The notes below the pieces were generated by a model. That model did not search any database. It had not been told where the DNA came from and saw only the letters and a list, made by a program, of their open reading frames with translations. The translations under genes were made by a program, and so were the position numbers. 64,000 nt of DNA from Paenibacillus xylanexedens (GTDB taxonomy: Bacteria > Bacillota > Bacilli > Paenibacillales > Paenibacillaceae): NCBI RefSeq assembly GCF_007680605.1, contig NZ_VEIO01000001.1, positions 2,237,276 to 2,301,275 on the forward strand, in the 5' to 3' direction. Positions within the stretch are counted from its first letter, which is position 1, and each line of letters opens with the position of its first letter. Positions 55,936 to 64,000 of the stretch are shown one piece after another.

Positions 55936-56619
55936 TTAATTGGATCTTGTCATTGGATGCTCAAGATCCACATGTCCCATCAAACTTTCAGTTGATTTAC
56001 CATCTACCAGCAGATCAAGCGATTTTACTTCGTCGAACTGGAAGAACGTTTGTTTCAACGCATCGATGGCAAACGATTCACCACCAGCACCAAGACGTGC
56101 CGTATCCGGCATATGAATATCCAGTGTCAGTGCTCCATCCTTGAATTGAACTGATTTCAGTTCAATATCTTTGGACCAAAGCGGAACGAGCTTCTCATCT
56201 TTGCTTTGCTGCAAGGAAGCAAAAGCCTCTTTATATTTGTCATCTTCCGATGCAAACGTAATTTCGGCTGATGCTTTGTGAAGTTCCAGCTCCTCCGGAT
56301 CGGTATAAAACACTTCAATGGATTTCTTCTCTTTGCTATCGGATGTTGAAGGTTTATCCGTGGATGTCTCACCAGAAGATGCTGTTCCCTCCGAGCTTCC
56401 GTTCGCTGAGTTAGATGGTGTTGTGTTGTTATCCTCGGAACCAGCCGTCGTAGGGTCGGTAATCACCTGACCCTCCACCTCTGTAGCGCCGTTCCCTGTT
56501 TGTGTCTCTGATCCCGCACCTTGCGTCTGGGTTGGAGCAGCTGTCGGTTTACTGCCACATCCAGCAGCTACGGCCATAACCGTTACCAGCAAAGCCGCGA
56601 TCCATATTTTTTTGTTCAT
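55936..56619 (-). CDS. GerMN-domain lipoprotein
   Basis: A 227-residue lipoprotein with lipobox VAAGC (Cys21), a Thr/Ser/Gly-rich spacer of about 75 residues and a C-terminal GerMN (sporulation/spore germination) domain: VFYTDPEELELHKASAEITF, LKSVQFKDGALTLDIHMP, FAIDALKQTFFQFDEVKSLD and the final LLVDGKSTESLMGHVDL. It starts 37 bases after the amidase gene on the same strand. GerMN domains are often next to amidases, and a role in envelope or spore-coat peptidoglycan is likely. Confidence 0.88.
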   Translation of the reverse strand: MNKKIWIAALLVTVMAVAAGCGSKPTAAPTQTQGAGSETQTGNGATEVEGQVITDPTTAGSEDNNTTPSNSANGSSEGTASSGETSTDKPSTSDSKEKKSIEVFYTDPEELELHKASAEITFASEDDKYKEAFASLQQSKDEKLVPLWSKDIELKSVQFKDGALTLDIHMPDTARLGAGGESFAIDALKQTFFQFDEVKSLDLLVDGKSTESLMGHVDLEHPMTRSN

Positions 56620-56656
56620 TCTAACTCATCCTCCTCAGCATAAGGGTTGTCCCTTA

Positions 56657-58063
56657 TTAAATTCCCAAATACTCCTTGATCCCAGCAACAATACCTTTGG
56701 CTACATTGTTTTGGAAATTTTCCGTAAACAATACAGCTTCATCACTCTTGTTGCTAAGGAATCCCCCCTCTAAAAGCACCGCAGGCATCGTTGTTTCACG
56801 GGTTACATGGAGACTGGCCATTTTTACGCCACGGTCTTTTAAACCGGAAGACTTCACGAGATACTTGTGCATGATATTGGCCAATTCCTTACTAACCGAA
56901 CGAGAATAAAAAGTTTCTACCCCCGTTGCCGCGACAGGGCCGCTATTCGCATGAATGGAGATGAAGATATCTGCATTTATGTTCTGTGCAACCTTCACAC
57001 GTTCTTTCAGTGCGAGAAATGTATCATCACTACGTGTTAATACGACATCGATCTGAGGTTCTTTTTTCAGAAGTGCCTCCACTTTCAATGCCATGGCAAG
57101 ATTGAAATCTTTTTCTCTTTTGCCTGTAACACCAATCGCTCCAGGGTCTTGATCTCCGTGTCCCGCATCGATGACTACAACTTTCTTGCCATTCCCGCCA
57201 ACGGGCGGAGCAGGTGTGCTACCTTGATGGTTTAGATCAATAATGAGCAATCCTGAATCGTTCTGCACACTGTACCCTTTGGCACCTGTCAGATCAATAA
57301 CAAACCGAATGGTGGAAGGACTGTTGCTATATAAGGAATAACGAATTTGAGACACATCTGGATACCCGTTAACAACGAGTTGACCATTTTGATTGCTATC
57401 CAGCGCCTGACCTTGACTAAACGAATCCGCAAAAGCCGTATTTGGCAGATCAATTACAATTCGATCCGGGCCGTTCATCGTAAATACGTTCGGCTTTGTG
57501 CTTCCACTTGTAGCAATCATGAAACGGTTGTCGCTAAAGCTAATGCCGTTCACTTGTACAAGACCTTCCTGGCCCGATCCTCCGCCATCGTTACCAGAGT
57601 TCGGGGGAGTGGTTGTCCCGTTTCCGGAACCTGAATTCTGGGTAACTAATGTTACCGTCTTCGTGGTGTTGTTCCAACCCACCTTAAGACCCATTTGCTC
57701 TCCGATGAAACGGAGTGGTACTAAAGTCGTACCATTTTTTACGAGGGGCGGGGCATCCAGGTCTACGTTACTGCCGTTCACTGTTGCCGTCTTCTGTCCA
57801 ACAATCATCTGCATGGCAGTGTTGTCTTTGCTAATCGTCACCGTTTGCGACTGTTGTTTCCAATCGACAGAGTATCCCAAACTTTCGGAAACCGTACGGA
57901 TCGGCACCATCACCTTACCATTGATGTTATCCGCTTTCGCATCCGAAGGCTGTACGATCTCATTCCCGTCTAGGATAATTTTCGTGTCTGCTGCTGCATG
58001 ACTATAGCCCGGGAAAACGAGCCCAAAGACAAATAACAGTACCAAAAAACCGAACTTCTTCAT
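56657..58063 (-). CDS. N-acetylmuramoyl-L-alanine amidase (CuAO_N / AMIN / Amidase_3)
   Basis: A 468-residue secreted peptidoglycan hydrolase: signal peptide, copper-amine-oxidase-like N-terminal domain (about 28-140; VPIRTVSESLGYSVDWKQQS, LVPLRFIGEQMGLKVGW), a Gly/Asn-rich linker, AMIN domain (about 170-275) and zinc amidase domain (about 295-468). Zinc ligands are in IDAGHGDQDPGA, the Glu of GKREKDF and SIHANSG; the catalytic Glu is in LLEGGFLSN. It is the same length as the paralogue at 58323, with the same domain order. Confidence 0.95.
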   Translation of the reverse strand: MKKFGFLVLLFVFGLVFPGYSHAAADTKIILDGNEIVQPSDAKADNINGKVMVPIRTVSESLGYSVDWKQQSQTVTISKDNTAMQMIVGQKTATVNGSNVDLDAPPLVKNGTTLVPLRFIGEQMGLKVGWNNTTKTVTLVTQNSGSGNGTTTPPNSGNDGGGSGQEGLVQVNGISFSDNRFMIATSGSTKPNVFTMNGPDRIVIDLPNTAFADSFSQGQALDSNQNGQLVVNGYPDVSQIRYSLYSNSPSTIRFVIDLTGAKGYSVQNDSGLLIIDLNHQGSTPAPPVGGNGKKVVVIDAGHGDQDPGAIGVTGKREKDFNLAMALKVEALLKKEPQIDVVLTRSDDTFLALKERVKVAQNINADIFISIHANSGPVAATGVETFYSRSVSKELANIMHKYLVKSSGLKDRGVKMASLHVTRETTMPAVLLEGGFLSNKSDEAVLFTENFQNNVAKGIVAGIKEYLGI

Positions 58064-58322
58064 CCTTCACCCCTACCAATCTCATATTTTTTTGCCGCAT
58101 GTTGTAGACTTGCAACTTTCACTGCACACTTGGGCATTACCAGACACCTATTAGACGTCTCCCAATCTCAAAAGTTGCGAATATATTCCAACATAACAGA
58201 AAAAAAACGTTGTCAGATCAAGCTTTTTTTACATTTTAATGTCTTATTTTTTCCTGATTTATCAAATATGCATCTTGAAACAACGGGCTTCCCTAATCTG
58301 CATATTTACGAAAAACACCATT

Positions 58323-59729
58323 CTACAAACTCAAATAATCTAAAATTCCGTCGACAATCGCCTGAGCACAGTCATCCTGATATGATTCTGTAAGCATCAG
58401 AGCTTCATCTGTTGGATTGCTCAAAAAACCCAATTCAAGGAGTACAGCCGGCATTGATGTTTCCCGAGTCACGTGAAGACTCGCCACTTTTACGCCGCGA
58501 TCTTTAAGTCCTGTAACAGGCAATACATGTTTGTGTAGGATCTCCGCTAAACTTTTGCTTTCTTTTCGTGTGTACAATGTTTCTATTCCGTTTGGAACCG
58601 GAGTTGTGAATTTGTTTCCATGGATGGACACAAACAGATTCGCCTGGTTCAGCTTCGCTATATCCACACGTTGTTGCAAGGAAAGCTCCGTATCATCCTG
58701 ACGTGTAATCACGGTTTGAATGTTAGCATGCTGTTCCAGAAGCGCCTTCACTTTAAGTCCTACAGCTAGATTAAAATCTTTTTCGTAAGCACCTGATACA
58801 CTGACTGCACCAGACTGACGTCCACCATGTCCAGGGTCAATAACAATCACTGTTTTACCGTTATTCTCCGGTAAGGCTGGCTGACTCCCCGATGTTCCAT
58901 TCGCAGCTGATAGGTCAACGAGTAACACGTTATTCTCTCCAACTGACCAGTTTGCTGTTGCACTTTGATTTAGATCCAAAACCACTCGCACCGTCGATGG
59001 CGACTGGCTGAACATGGCAAATCGGACTTTAGAGACAAGAGATGAATCCGTGACATCGATTTGCCCGCTTCCATCAGGATTCGAAGCCTGTCCCTGCACA
59101 AATGTCTGTGAAAAGGTGGTATTCGGTAGATCTACAATAATTCGCTCAGGCCCGCTAATACTGGACACTTTAGGGCTGATGTTTCCATTTGTCGCCACGA
59201 TTAAACGGTCTCCGCTGTAACTTATGCTTTGCAGTTCCGTCAGACCAACTGGGACAGGAGTCACCACCGGATCACCATCAGGCTCCGTATCTACTACAGG
59301 TGGAAGACTAAACAAACTGACCGTTTTAGTACCATTGTCCCATCCTACCTGTAGTCCCATGCCCTCACCTACAAAACGCAAAGGTACTAGTGTCGTACCC
59401 TGTTTAATCAAGGGAGGTGCATCCAGATTGACGACATTTCCGTTAATCGTAGCTGCATCTTTGCCAGCCGTCATCTCGATGGAGCTATTGCCTCGCTGAA
59501 CGTGCACCGTTTGCGTTGCCTGTTCCCATTTCACGTCATAACCCAGGTTTTCGGATACAATACGAATCGGAACCATGACCGTTTTCCCAATATTCTCTGC
59601 GGGTGCTCCTACTTTTTGGTCAATGGTGACTCCATCTAGCACGATTGAAGGCGCACGGTCTGCATGAGCCATCACTGGGAAAAGACAAAGGAACAGAAAA
59701 AAAATGACTGCGGCCGACCATTTCTTCAT
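58323..59729 (-). CDS. N-acetylmuramoyl-L-alanine amidase, paralogue
   Basis: Also 468 residues, with signal peptide, copper-amine-oxidase-like domain (VPIRIVSENLGYDVKWEQAT), AMIN domain and Amidase_3. Active-site segments are IDPGHGGRQSGAVSVSGAYE, FVSIHGNKF (Asn after Gly, unlike HAN of its neighbour) and LLELGFLSN. It is a diverged tandem duplicate of the downstream gene. The separate 259-base gap between them (58064-58322) suggests independent promoters, though none is clear. The two may act on different wall substrates or growth stages. Confidence 0.95.
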   Translation of the reverse strand: MKKWSAAVIFFLFLCLFPVMAHADRAPSIVLDGVTIDQKVGAPAENIGKTVMVPIRIVSENLGYDVKWEQATQTVHVQRGNSSIEMTAGKDAATINGNVVNLDAPPLIKQGTTLVPLRFVGEGMGLQVGWDNGTKTVSLFSLPPVVDTEPDGDPVVTPVPVGLTELQSISYSGDRLIVATNGNISPKVSSISGPERIIVDLPNTTFSQTFVQGQASNPDGSGQIDVTDSSLVSKVRFAMFSQSPSTVRVVLDLNQSATANWSVGENNVLLVDLSAANGTSGSQPALPENNGKTVIVIDPGHGGRQSGAVSVSGAYEKDFNLAVGLKVKALLEQHANIQTVITRQDDTELSLQQRVDIAKLNQANLFVSIHGNKFTTPVPNGIETLYTRKESKSLAEILHKHVLPVTGLKDRGVKVASLHVTRETSMPAVLLELGFLSNPTDEALMLTESYQDDCAQAIVDGILDYLSL

Positions 59730-59893
59730 TCGTCATCCACCATTCTTGTTAAGTTATATAAATTTGAGGCCTGATTCACTACCTGTATTACGCTATGTAC
59801 CCTTCCATAATCTACTATCCAGTCTATCAGATATTGTCTAGCGATCCGGTTACAACGTTGTCATATTTAGTCGGAAAATAACAAATCAAAGAA

Positions 59894-59943
59894 GCCTCCA
59901 TCTTGAACAAAGGAACGTGAACATTCCTTGTCCAGATGGAGGC
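59894..59943 (-). terminator. Terminator of leuCD
   Basis: GCCTCCATCT and AGATGGAGGC pair perfectly with an inner AAGGAA/TTCCTT stem. On the minus strand TTCTTTG follows, 20 bases past the leuD stop. Confidence 0.82.
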
Positions 59944-59962
59944 TTGTGTTTTATCACTCTAT

Positions 59963-60565
59963 TTAGCCAAAAAGTTTAGCCGCATGACGCTCTTCATAGG
60001 CAGTAATCGCATCATCATGTTGAAGTGTCAGACCGATGTCATCCAGTCCTTGCAACAGGAACTGACGACGGTGTTCATCCAGATCAAAATCGATGTGCAA
60101 TCCGTGTGCATCTGTAATCGTTTTGTTTTCCAGATTCACATTCATCTCATAATTTTCATGGTTTGCAGTACGCTGGAACAAGTCTTCTACCTGCTCTTCG
60201 GACAGTTTAATCGGCAAAATCCCGTTTTTGAAACAGTTGTTATAGAAGATATCCGCAAATGAGGGTGCGATGACACAACGGAATCCATAGTCCATAATGG
60301 CCCATGGTGCATGCTCACGAGAAGAGCCGCAACCAAAGTTAGCACGAGAAATCAGAATTGATGCTCCTTCATAACGCGGTTTGTTCATTTCGAAAGAAGG
60401 ATTGGTGTTTCCCTCTTCATCAAAACGCCATTCATAGAACAAAAACTGTCCAAATCCGGTGCGTTCAATCCGCTTCAAAAATTGTTTCGGGATAATTGCG
60501 TCTGTATCTACATTGACCCGGTCTACCGGTGCCACGATGCCTTGCAGTGTTTGAAATGCTTCCAT
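59963..60565 (-). CDS. leuD: 3-isopropylmalate dehydratase small subunit
   Basis: A 200-residue swivel-domain subunit of isopropylmalate isomerase, which works with LeuC in leucine synthesis. Family features are [12 protein letters not shown], the substrate-binding [14 protein letters not shown], and [18 protein letters not shown]. Length is normal. It follows leuC by 31 bases on the same strand. leuA and leuB are not adjacent. Confidence 0.96.
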   Translation of the reverse strand: MEAFQTLQGIVAPVDRVNVDTDAIIPKQFLKRIERTGFGQFLFYEWRFDEEGNTNPSFEMNKPRYEGASILISRANFGCGSSREHAPWAIMDYGFRCVIAPSFADIFYNNCFKNGILPIKLSEEQVEDLFQRTANHENYEMNVNLENKTITDAHGLHIDFDLDEHRRQFLLQGLDDIGLTLQHDDAITAYEERHAAKLFG

Positions 60566-60596
60566 ATGTTCCGTTCTCCCTTCTGGCGATTATCGC

Positions 60597-62018
60597 TTAG
60601 ATCGCTGCTTCTGTTTTGAAATTCCAGTCACGTACGTCTACAAAATGACCTTTCACCGCTGCGGCTGCTGCCATTGCTGGTGAAACCAGATGCGTACGTC
60701 CTCCGCGGCCTTGACGTCCTTCAAAGTTACGGTTGGAAGTCGATGCGCAACGTTGTCCTGGTTGCAGTACGTCCGGATTCATCGCAAGGCACATACTGCA
60801 CCCTGCATCACGCCATTCGAAACCGGCTTCTGTGAAAATTTTGTCCAATCCTTCTTTTTCAGCCTGGATTTTAACACGACCAGAACCTGGTACTACGATG
60901 GCTGTTACATTGCTGGAAACGCTATGTCCTTTGGCAACTTTCGCCGCTGCGCGCAAATCCTCAATCCGCCCGTTGGTGCAAGAACCGATAAATACATAAT
61001 CAACTGGGATTTCGGAAATTGGCGTTCCAGGTGTAAGACCCATATATTCAAGTGCTTTTTCAGCCGCTTTACGTTCATTTTCAGTAGGCAATTCTGCCGG
61101 TACAGGAACTTTCGAAGAAATGTCTGTACCCATGCCTGGGCTAGTACCCCAGGTTACTTGTGGGATCAACGTTTCCACATCGATTTCAACGACATGGTCA
61201 AACTCCGCACCTTCATCCGTCACAAGCTCTTTCCACGCCGCAACAGCTTCATCAAACTTTGCACCTGTAGGAACATACTCGCGTCCACGCAGATATTCAA
61301 ACGTTGTTTCATCCGGAGCGATCAGTCCTGCTCTTGCTCCACCTTCGATGGACATGTTACATACAGTCATACGCTCTTCCATGCTCAGTTCACGGATGGA
61401 TTCGCCTGTATACTCGATAACATAACCTGTAGCGAAGTCCGTACCATATTTGGCAATGACCGCGAGGATCATGTCTTTAGCCGTAACACCCGGGTTACGT
61501 TTGCCGACAAAACGAACTTCCATCGTTTTTGCTTTTGCTTGTTGCAAACATTGTGTTGCCATAACATGTTCCACTTCACTTGTTCCGATACCAAATGCAA
61601 GTGCACCAAATGCCCCGTGAGTAGATGTATGGCTGTCGCCGCATACAATCGTTTTACCCGGATGAGTCAGTCCCAGCTCAGGTCCCATAACGTGTACGAC
61701 GCCTTGATCGATCGTGTCCAGATCGTACAACTTCACGCCGAAATCACGGCAGTTCTGAGACAAAGTATCAATTTGCTGTTTGGAGATCGGATCTGTAATG
61801 TTAAAACGATCCTTCGTTGGCACGTTATGATCCATCGTTGCAAATGTCAGCTCTGGACGGCGAACTTTACGACCGCTCAGGCGAAGTCCTTCAAATGCTT
61901 GCGGGGATGTTACTTCGTGTACAAGATGCAGGTCAATATACAGAATGCTTGGTTTTCCTTCTTCCTGATGAATTACGTGGTTTTCCCAAATTTTCTCAAA
62001 CATCGTTTTTTTACTCAT
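60597..62018 (-). CDS. leuC: 3-isopropylmalate dehydratase large subunit
   Basis: A 473-residue aconitase-family 4Fe-4S enzyme. Cluster cysteines are in FIGSCTNGR and [11 protein letters not shown]; other signatures are [27 protein letters not shown] and [12 protein letters not shown] chose ATG 62018, spaced correctly from GAGGTG, rather than the in-frame ATG at 62120, which would add 34 atypical residues. An iron-sulfur enzyme, it sits behind a Fur box in its leader, so iron sparing is likely. It diverges from a LysR gene that may activate it. Confidence 0.95.
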   Translation of the reverse strand: MSKKTMFEKIWENHVIHQEEGKPSILYIDLHLVHEVTSPQAFEGLRLSGRKVRRPELTFATMDHNVPTKDRFNITDPISKQQIDTLSQNCRDFGVKLYDLDTIDQGVVHVMGPELGLTHPGKTIVCGDSHTSTHGAFGALAFGIGTSEVEHVMATQCLQQAKAKTMEVRFVGKRNPGVTAKDMILAVIAKYGTDFATGYVIEYTGESIRELSMEERMTVCNMSIEGGARAGLIAPDETTFEYLRGREYVPTGAKFDEAVAAWKELVTDEGAEFDHVVEIDVETLIPQVTWGTSPGMGTDISSKVPVPAELPTENERKAAEKALEYMGLTPGTPISEIPVDYVFIGSCTNGRIEDLRAAAKVAKGHSVSSNVTAIVVPGSGRVKIQAEKEGLDKIFTEAGFEWRDAGCSMCLAMNPDVLQPGQRCASTSNRNFEGRQGRGGRTHLVSPAMAAAAAVKGHFVDVRDWNFKTEAAI

Positions 62019-62054
62019 CATTTTCACCTCATCATAAGTTCGGTCCTTGGAAGA

Positions 62055-62092
62055 GCTTCTTGCATGTTCGTGTAAAAGTGAAGCTCTTGAAT
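62055..62092 (-). other. Hairpin in the leuC leader
   Basis: AAGAGCTTC and GAAGCTCTT pair perfectly in the leuC 5' region around a 20-base loop, with no T run after. An upstream CTTGGAA can pair alternatively with TTCCAAG beside it. The leader has no T-box consensus. It may be an mRNA-stability or translation element. Confidence 0.4.
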
Positions 62093-62149
62093 GACATAAA
62101 TATATCACCCCGTCCTTCATTGTTCCAAGATATAATATCTATAGATGTA

Positions 62150-62164
62150 ATAGGTTTAACCTAT
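62150..62164. promoter_or_regulatory. LysR-type palindrome between leuC and lysR
   Basis: ATAGGTTTAACCTAT is a perfect 7-1-7 palindrome containing a T-N11-A LysR motif (TAGGTTTAACCTA). It lies in the divergent region of leuC and a LysR gene and is the best candidate for the LysR binding site. Confidence 0.6.
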
Positions 62165-62211
62165 AATAAGACAAACAGCAATAAACCACTGCAGGATACA
62201 GAGGCTTCAAT

Positions 62212-62226
62212 TGATAACAATTATCA
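62212..62226. promoter_or_regulatory. Fur box in the leuC-lysR divergent region
   Basis: TGATAACAATTATCA matches the 7-1-7 Fur consensus at 14 of 15 positions. It lies at about +10 to +24 of the predicted leuC transcript and also overlaps a possible plus-strand promoter (TTGATA at 62211, TATATA at 62233) for lysR. Confidence 0.75.
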
Positions 62227-62242
62227 TTATCATATATAACTT

Positions 62243-62271
62243 ATACTACGTGCATGTCTTGGCCCTGTCAA
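62243..62271 (-). promoter_or_regulatory. Candidate leuC promoter
   Basis: Minus strand TTGACA (62271-62266), 17 bases, TAGTAT (62248-62243). The predicted start near 62236 gives a leader of about 218 bases. A second possibility closer to the gene is TATTAT at 62137-62132. Confidence 0.55.
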
Positions 62272-62386
62272 TGCTTTAATTTCTCTTTTTGAATTCTGTC
62301 AGGGCCATGCTTCCCTGATAAGAATAACGAACCCTTGCGCTTTAATGGTATAATAACGACATCGATGAAAGGAATGACGGATCATT

Positions 62387-63307
62387 ATGGAATTCAGACA
62401 ACTTCAATATACACTGCAGATTGCTGCTGAACGGAACTTCTCAAGAGCCGCAGAAAAATTACATATTGCCCAGCCTTCACTCAGTCAGCAACTGTCCAAA
62501 CTTGAGAAGGAACTTGGCGTATTGCTTTTTCAACGGAATACCAGCACTGTTGAGCTGACACACGCGGGAGTTACTTTTGTTGAGCAGGCCCAAAAGATTG
62601 TTGATGCCATGGAGCTGTTGCGTCAGGAAATGTCGGATATCTCGCAGCTTCGCAAAGGAAAGGTTGTTGTAGGCAGTATGCCGATTACCGGCTCTCATCT
62701 GCTTCCTCATGTGCTCCCAGCCTTTCAACAAGCTTACCCCGACATCGAAGTTACTTTACTAGAAGATTCCGGGGTTACACTCGAAAAATTAACAGCGAGT
62801 GGCAAAGCTGACCTCAGCCTGCTCTCTCTACCCTTGCAGGAGTCCAGCTTGTCTTATGTCACGATTGGCGAGGAACGTATAGATCTGGCAGTACCGCCGA
62901 ATCACCCTTTGGCTCATCGGGGAACCCCGGGCAATCTGCAGCCTGTGCGGATTGATGAGCTTCGGGATGAACCCTTTGTTGTACTAAAAAAAGGACAGGG
63001 CTTCCGCAAGCTGACGTTTGATCTCTGCGAACAAGCCGGTTTTGACCCACAGGTGGTATTTGAGAGCACCAACATTGAAACATTGCAATCGCTGGTGGCA
63101 ACAGGCATGGGCATCACTCTGGTACCCCGTTTTATCGCCCGTGCACCCCGCAGCGAGTTCGTGCCTGTATATGTCCCGCTTGCCGATCCAACGCCAAGTC
63201 GTACGCTTGTCGTCGCTTATCGTCAAGGGCGGGTTCTATCCAAGGCAGCCGAAGCTTTTATACAAACTTTCCAACAAACCGTTGCGGAGCTTTCCAAGAC
63301 AGATTAA
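62387..63307 (+). CDS. LysR-family transcriptional regulator
   Basis: A 306-residue regulator with N-terminal winged helix-turn-helix (MEFRQLQYTLQIAAERNFSR, LHIAQPSLSQQLSKLEKELG, LLFQRNTSTVELT) and a substrate-binding effector domain (about 90-300; GKVVVGSMPITGSHLLPHVL). ATG 62387 follows GAAAGGAATG. Divergence from leuCD and a T-N11-A palindrome in the shared region suggest it controls leuCD, possibly in response to a leucine-pathway intermediate. The effector cannot be told from sequence. Confidence 0.93.
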   Translation: MEFRQLQYTLQIAAERNFSRAAEKLHIAQPSLSQQLSKLEKELGVLLFQRNTSTVELTHAGVTFVEQAQKIVDAMELLRQEMSDISQLRKGKVVVGSMPITGSHLLPHVLPAFQQAYPDIEVTLLEDSGVTLEKLTASGKADLSLLSLPLQESSLSYVTIGEERIDLAVPPNHPLAHRGTPGNLQPVRIDELRDEPFVVLKKGQGFRKLTFDLCEQAGFDPQVVFESTNIETLQSLVATGMGITLVPRFIARAPRSEFVPVYVPLADPTPSRTLVVAYRQGRVLSKAAEAFIQTFQQTVAELSKTD

Positions 63308-63385
63308 ACCGATGCTGCAACAAGCTCGTGCATTTATGATTTGCATTGTGCAATCACAAGATGACGAGAACACTTATAAGCTCTT

Positions 63386-63434
63386 ACCAAAAAAGCCGTC
63401 CACATAGTCTAATGACTACGGGACAGCTTTTTTT
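63386..63434. terminator. Terminator of the LysR gene
   Basis: AAAAAAGC plus GTCC pairs with GGAC plus GCTTTTTTT, with an inner AGT/ACT. T runs occur on both strands. Confidence 0.85.
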
Positions 63435-63691
63435 CGTTTACAGACCAGCTAAACAACTGATCCACAAACAATGTAGCATCTTTTGTTACAGTACAATGTT
63501 GCTTGTTAATACATAAAATCATGGCAAGTAAGCACTCGCTATTCACGCATCAACCTTCATTTCACTGTCACTGTCATACCGCTTAACTTGTCTTGTGTCA
63601 AATAATTGCATATATCATAGCTTATCTAGCATATCTCACATCATCTTAATTCGTAACCTTCAGTTATTCTGCGCAAGCATAATTCTACCCT
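63435..63691. other. Region without a recognised element
   Basis: AT-rich DNA between the LysR terminator and a small minus-strand gene. I see no open reading frame with a ribosome site and no clear terminator for the small gene. Confidence 0.4.
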
Positions 63692-63874
63692 TTACCTTCG
63701 CAGATTACGATCACTTGTCAGCCTGTTCTGTTGATCCATGGCACGGCCTTCTTCCTGCGAATTCTCAGGGGGTGACAAGCCTCCCGTCCCATTCTCTAAG
63801 AATGCTCTTAAGTGATCTACCCTTCTGTTGCCTTGTTCCAGTCTCCTGAGCGTATCTTTCACATGGTTGTCCAT
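63692..63874 (-). CDS. Small 60-residue hydrophilic protein
   Basis: Begins MDNHVKDTLRRLEQGNRRV, rich in Arg, Asn, Gln and Glu, with no membrane segment or known motif. A strong AAGGAGGAT precedes the ATG at nine bases, which is the main support. It follows a partial frame ending 37 bases upstream, so it may be second in an operon that continues beyond the window. Confidence 0.55.
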   Translation of the reverse strand: MDNHVKDTLRRLEQGNRRVDHLRAFLENGTGGLSPPENSQEEGRAMDQQNRLTSDRNLRR

Positions 63875-63911
63875 TGATTGATCATCCTCCTTGGTGACGG
63901 GATAGTTATAA

Positions 63912-64000
63912 TTATCCGCCTGCTGGAGCGATAAACAGCATATTCAAAGTTTTCAGATCAAAATGCGGCTGACAGAGTAACGTTTGAGTTTCTAAATTAC
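63912..64000 (-). CDS. C-terminal end of an unidentified protein (cut by window edge)
   Basis: The last 28 residues of an open frame entering from the right edge, ending in TLNMLFIAPAGG and a TAA at 63912-63914. It is too short to identify. Support is that the frame is open to the window edge and ends 37 bases before a gene with a strong ribosome site. Confidence 0.35.
   Translation of the reverse strand, partial: NLETQTLLCQPHFDLKTLNMLFIAPAGG

Noticed and set aside
60690..62075. Long open frame (461 codons) opposite leuC
   Set aside because: It is the antisense of a well-supported LeuC, rich in Cys, His, Phe and Arg without any domain, and lacks a good ribosome site.
62019..62120. Longer LeuC with 34 extra N-terminal residues
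   Set aside because: The added residues do not resemble LeuC and the ribosome site is placed for ATG 62018.
62019..62240. T-box leader for leuCD
   Set aside because: I looked for the conserved AGGGTGGNACCGCG on the minus strand and did not find it; there is also no terminator hairpin with T run before leuC.

Overview
The window looks like chromosomal DNA of a Paenibacillus-type Firmicute. The support is indirect but consistent: moderate G+C with strong GGAGG-type ribosome sites, an SLH-domain S-layer protein, two amidases with copper-amine-oxidase-like N-termini, a Bacillus-type tandem dynamin (DynA), ParE/ParC, classic 7-1-7 Fur boxes and TGTGA-N6-TCACA Fnr boxes. I saw no tRNA, rRNA, CRISPR array, insertion sequence, prophage or replication origin.

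Layout. 1-5.3 kb: anaerobic/nitrate block. moaA-narG (minus) and a DUF2249 / NnrS-like / MIP18 operon (plus) diverge around an Fnr box placed exactly at -41.5 of a plus-strand promoter; a cupin gene follows with its own FNR-like box. 5.4-7.8 kb: a three-gene operon of an SPFH protein, a 67-residue basic protein and a NAD-kinase-like protein with a degenerate nucleotide motif, under a promoter flanked by 10-bp inverted repeats. 7.9-16.5 kb: a 1473-residue S-layer-anchored GH53 galactanase, a YceI-like protein, a two-component system and an orphan AAA+ ATPase. 16.7-20.7 kb: a candidate small RNA, a DUF1540 protein, then a convergent pair of Fur-controlled units: an HpaB-like flavin monooxygenase, and flavodoxin / unknown protein / nitroreductase. 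20.9-25.2 kb: rRNA-modification-like methyltransferase and pseudouridine synthase, an alkyltransferase-like protein, and a MarR-MFS drug-efflux pair. 25.4-28.3 kb: an ArsR regulator with a four-domain CoA-disulfide-reductase/rhodanese/TusA/DsrE fusion. 28.5-39.5 kb: MarR, parE-parC, SGNH hydrolase with an ABC exporter, CAP protein, purT and an acetyltransferase. 39.7-43.6 kb: a Fur-controlled siderophore module (AraC sensor, binding lipoprotein, ferredoxin-NADP reductase-like). 43.8-51.5 kb: a heterodimeric ABC exporter and dynamin. 51.9-59.7 kb: nth and a cell-envelope block (S-layer protein, GerMN lipoprotein, twin amidases). 59.9-63.3 kb: leuCD and a divergent LysR regulator with a Fur box between them. 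The right edge holds two small unidentified reading frames.

Two themes stand out. Iron: four Fur boxes, one filling the spacer of the flavodoxin promoter and one in the leuCD leader, suggest coordinated iron sparing (flavodoxin, the Fe-S enzyme LeuC) and iron uptake. Redox and anaerobiosis: Fnr-type boxes tie molybdenum cofactor synthesis and nitrate reductase to poorly characterised DUF2249/NnrS-like proteins. The candidates for undescribed systems are the SPFH/NAD-kinase-like operon and the Fur-controlled HpaB/flavodoxin/nitroreductase module. All functions are inferred from reading the sequence; no database search was possible.
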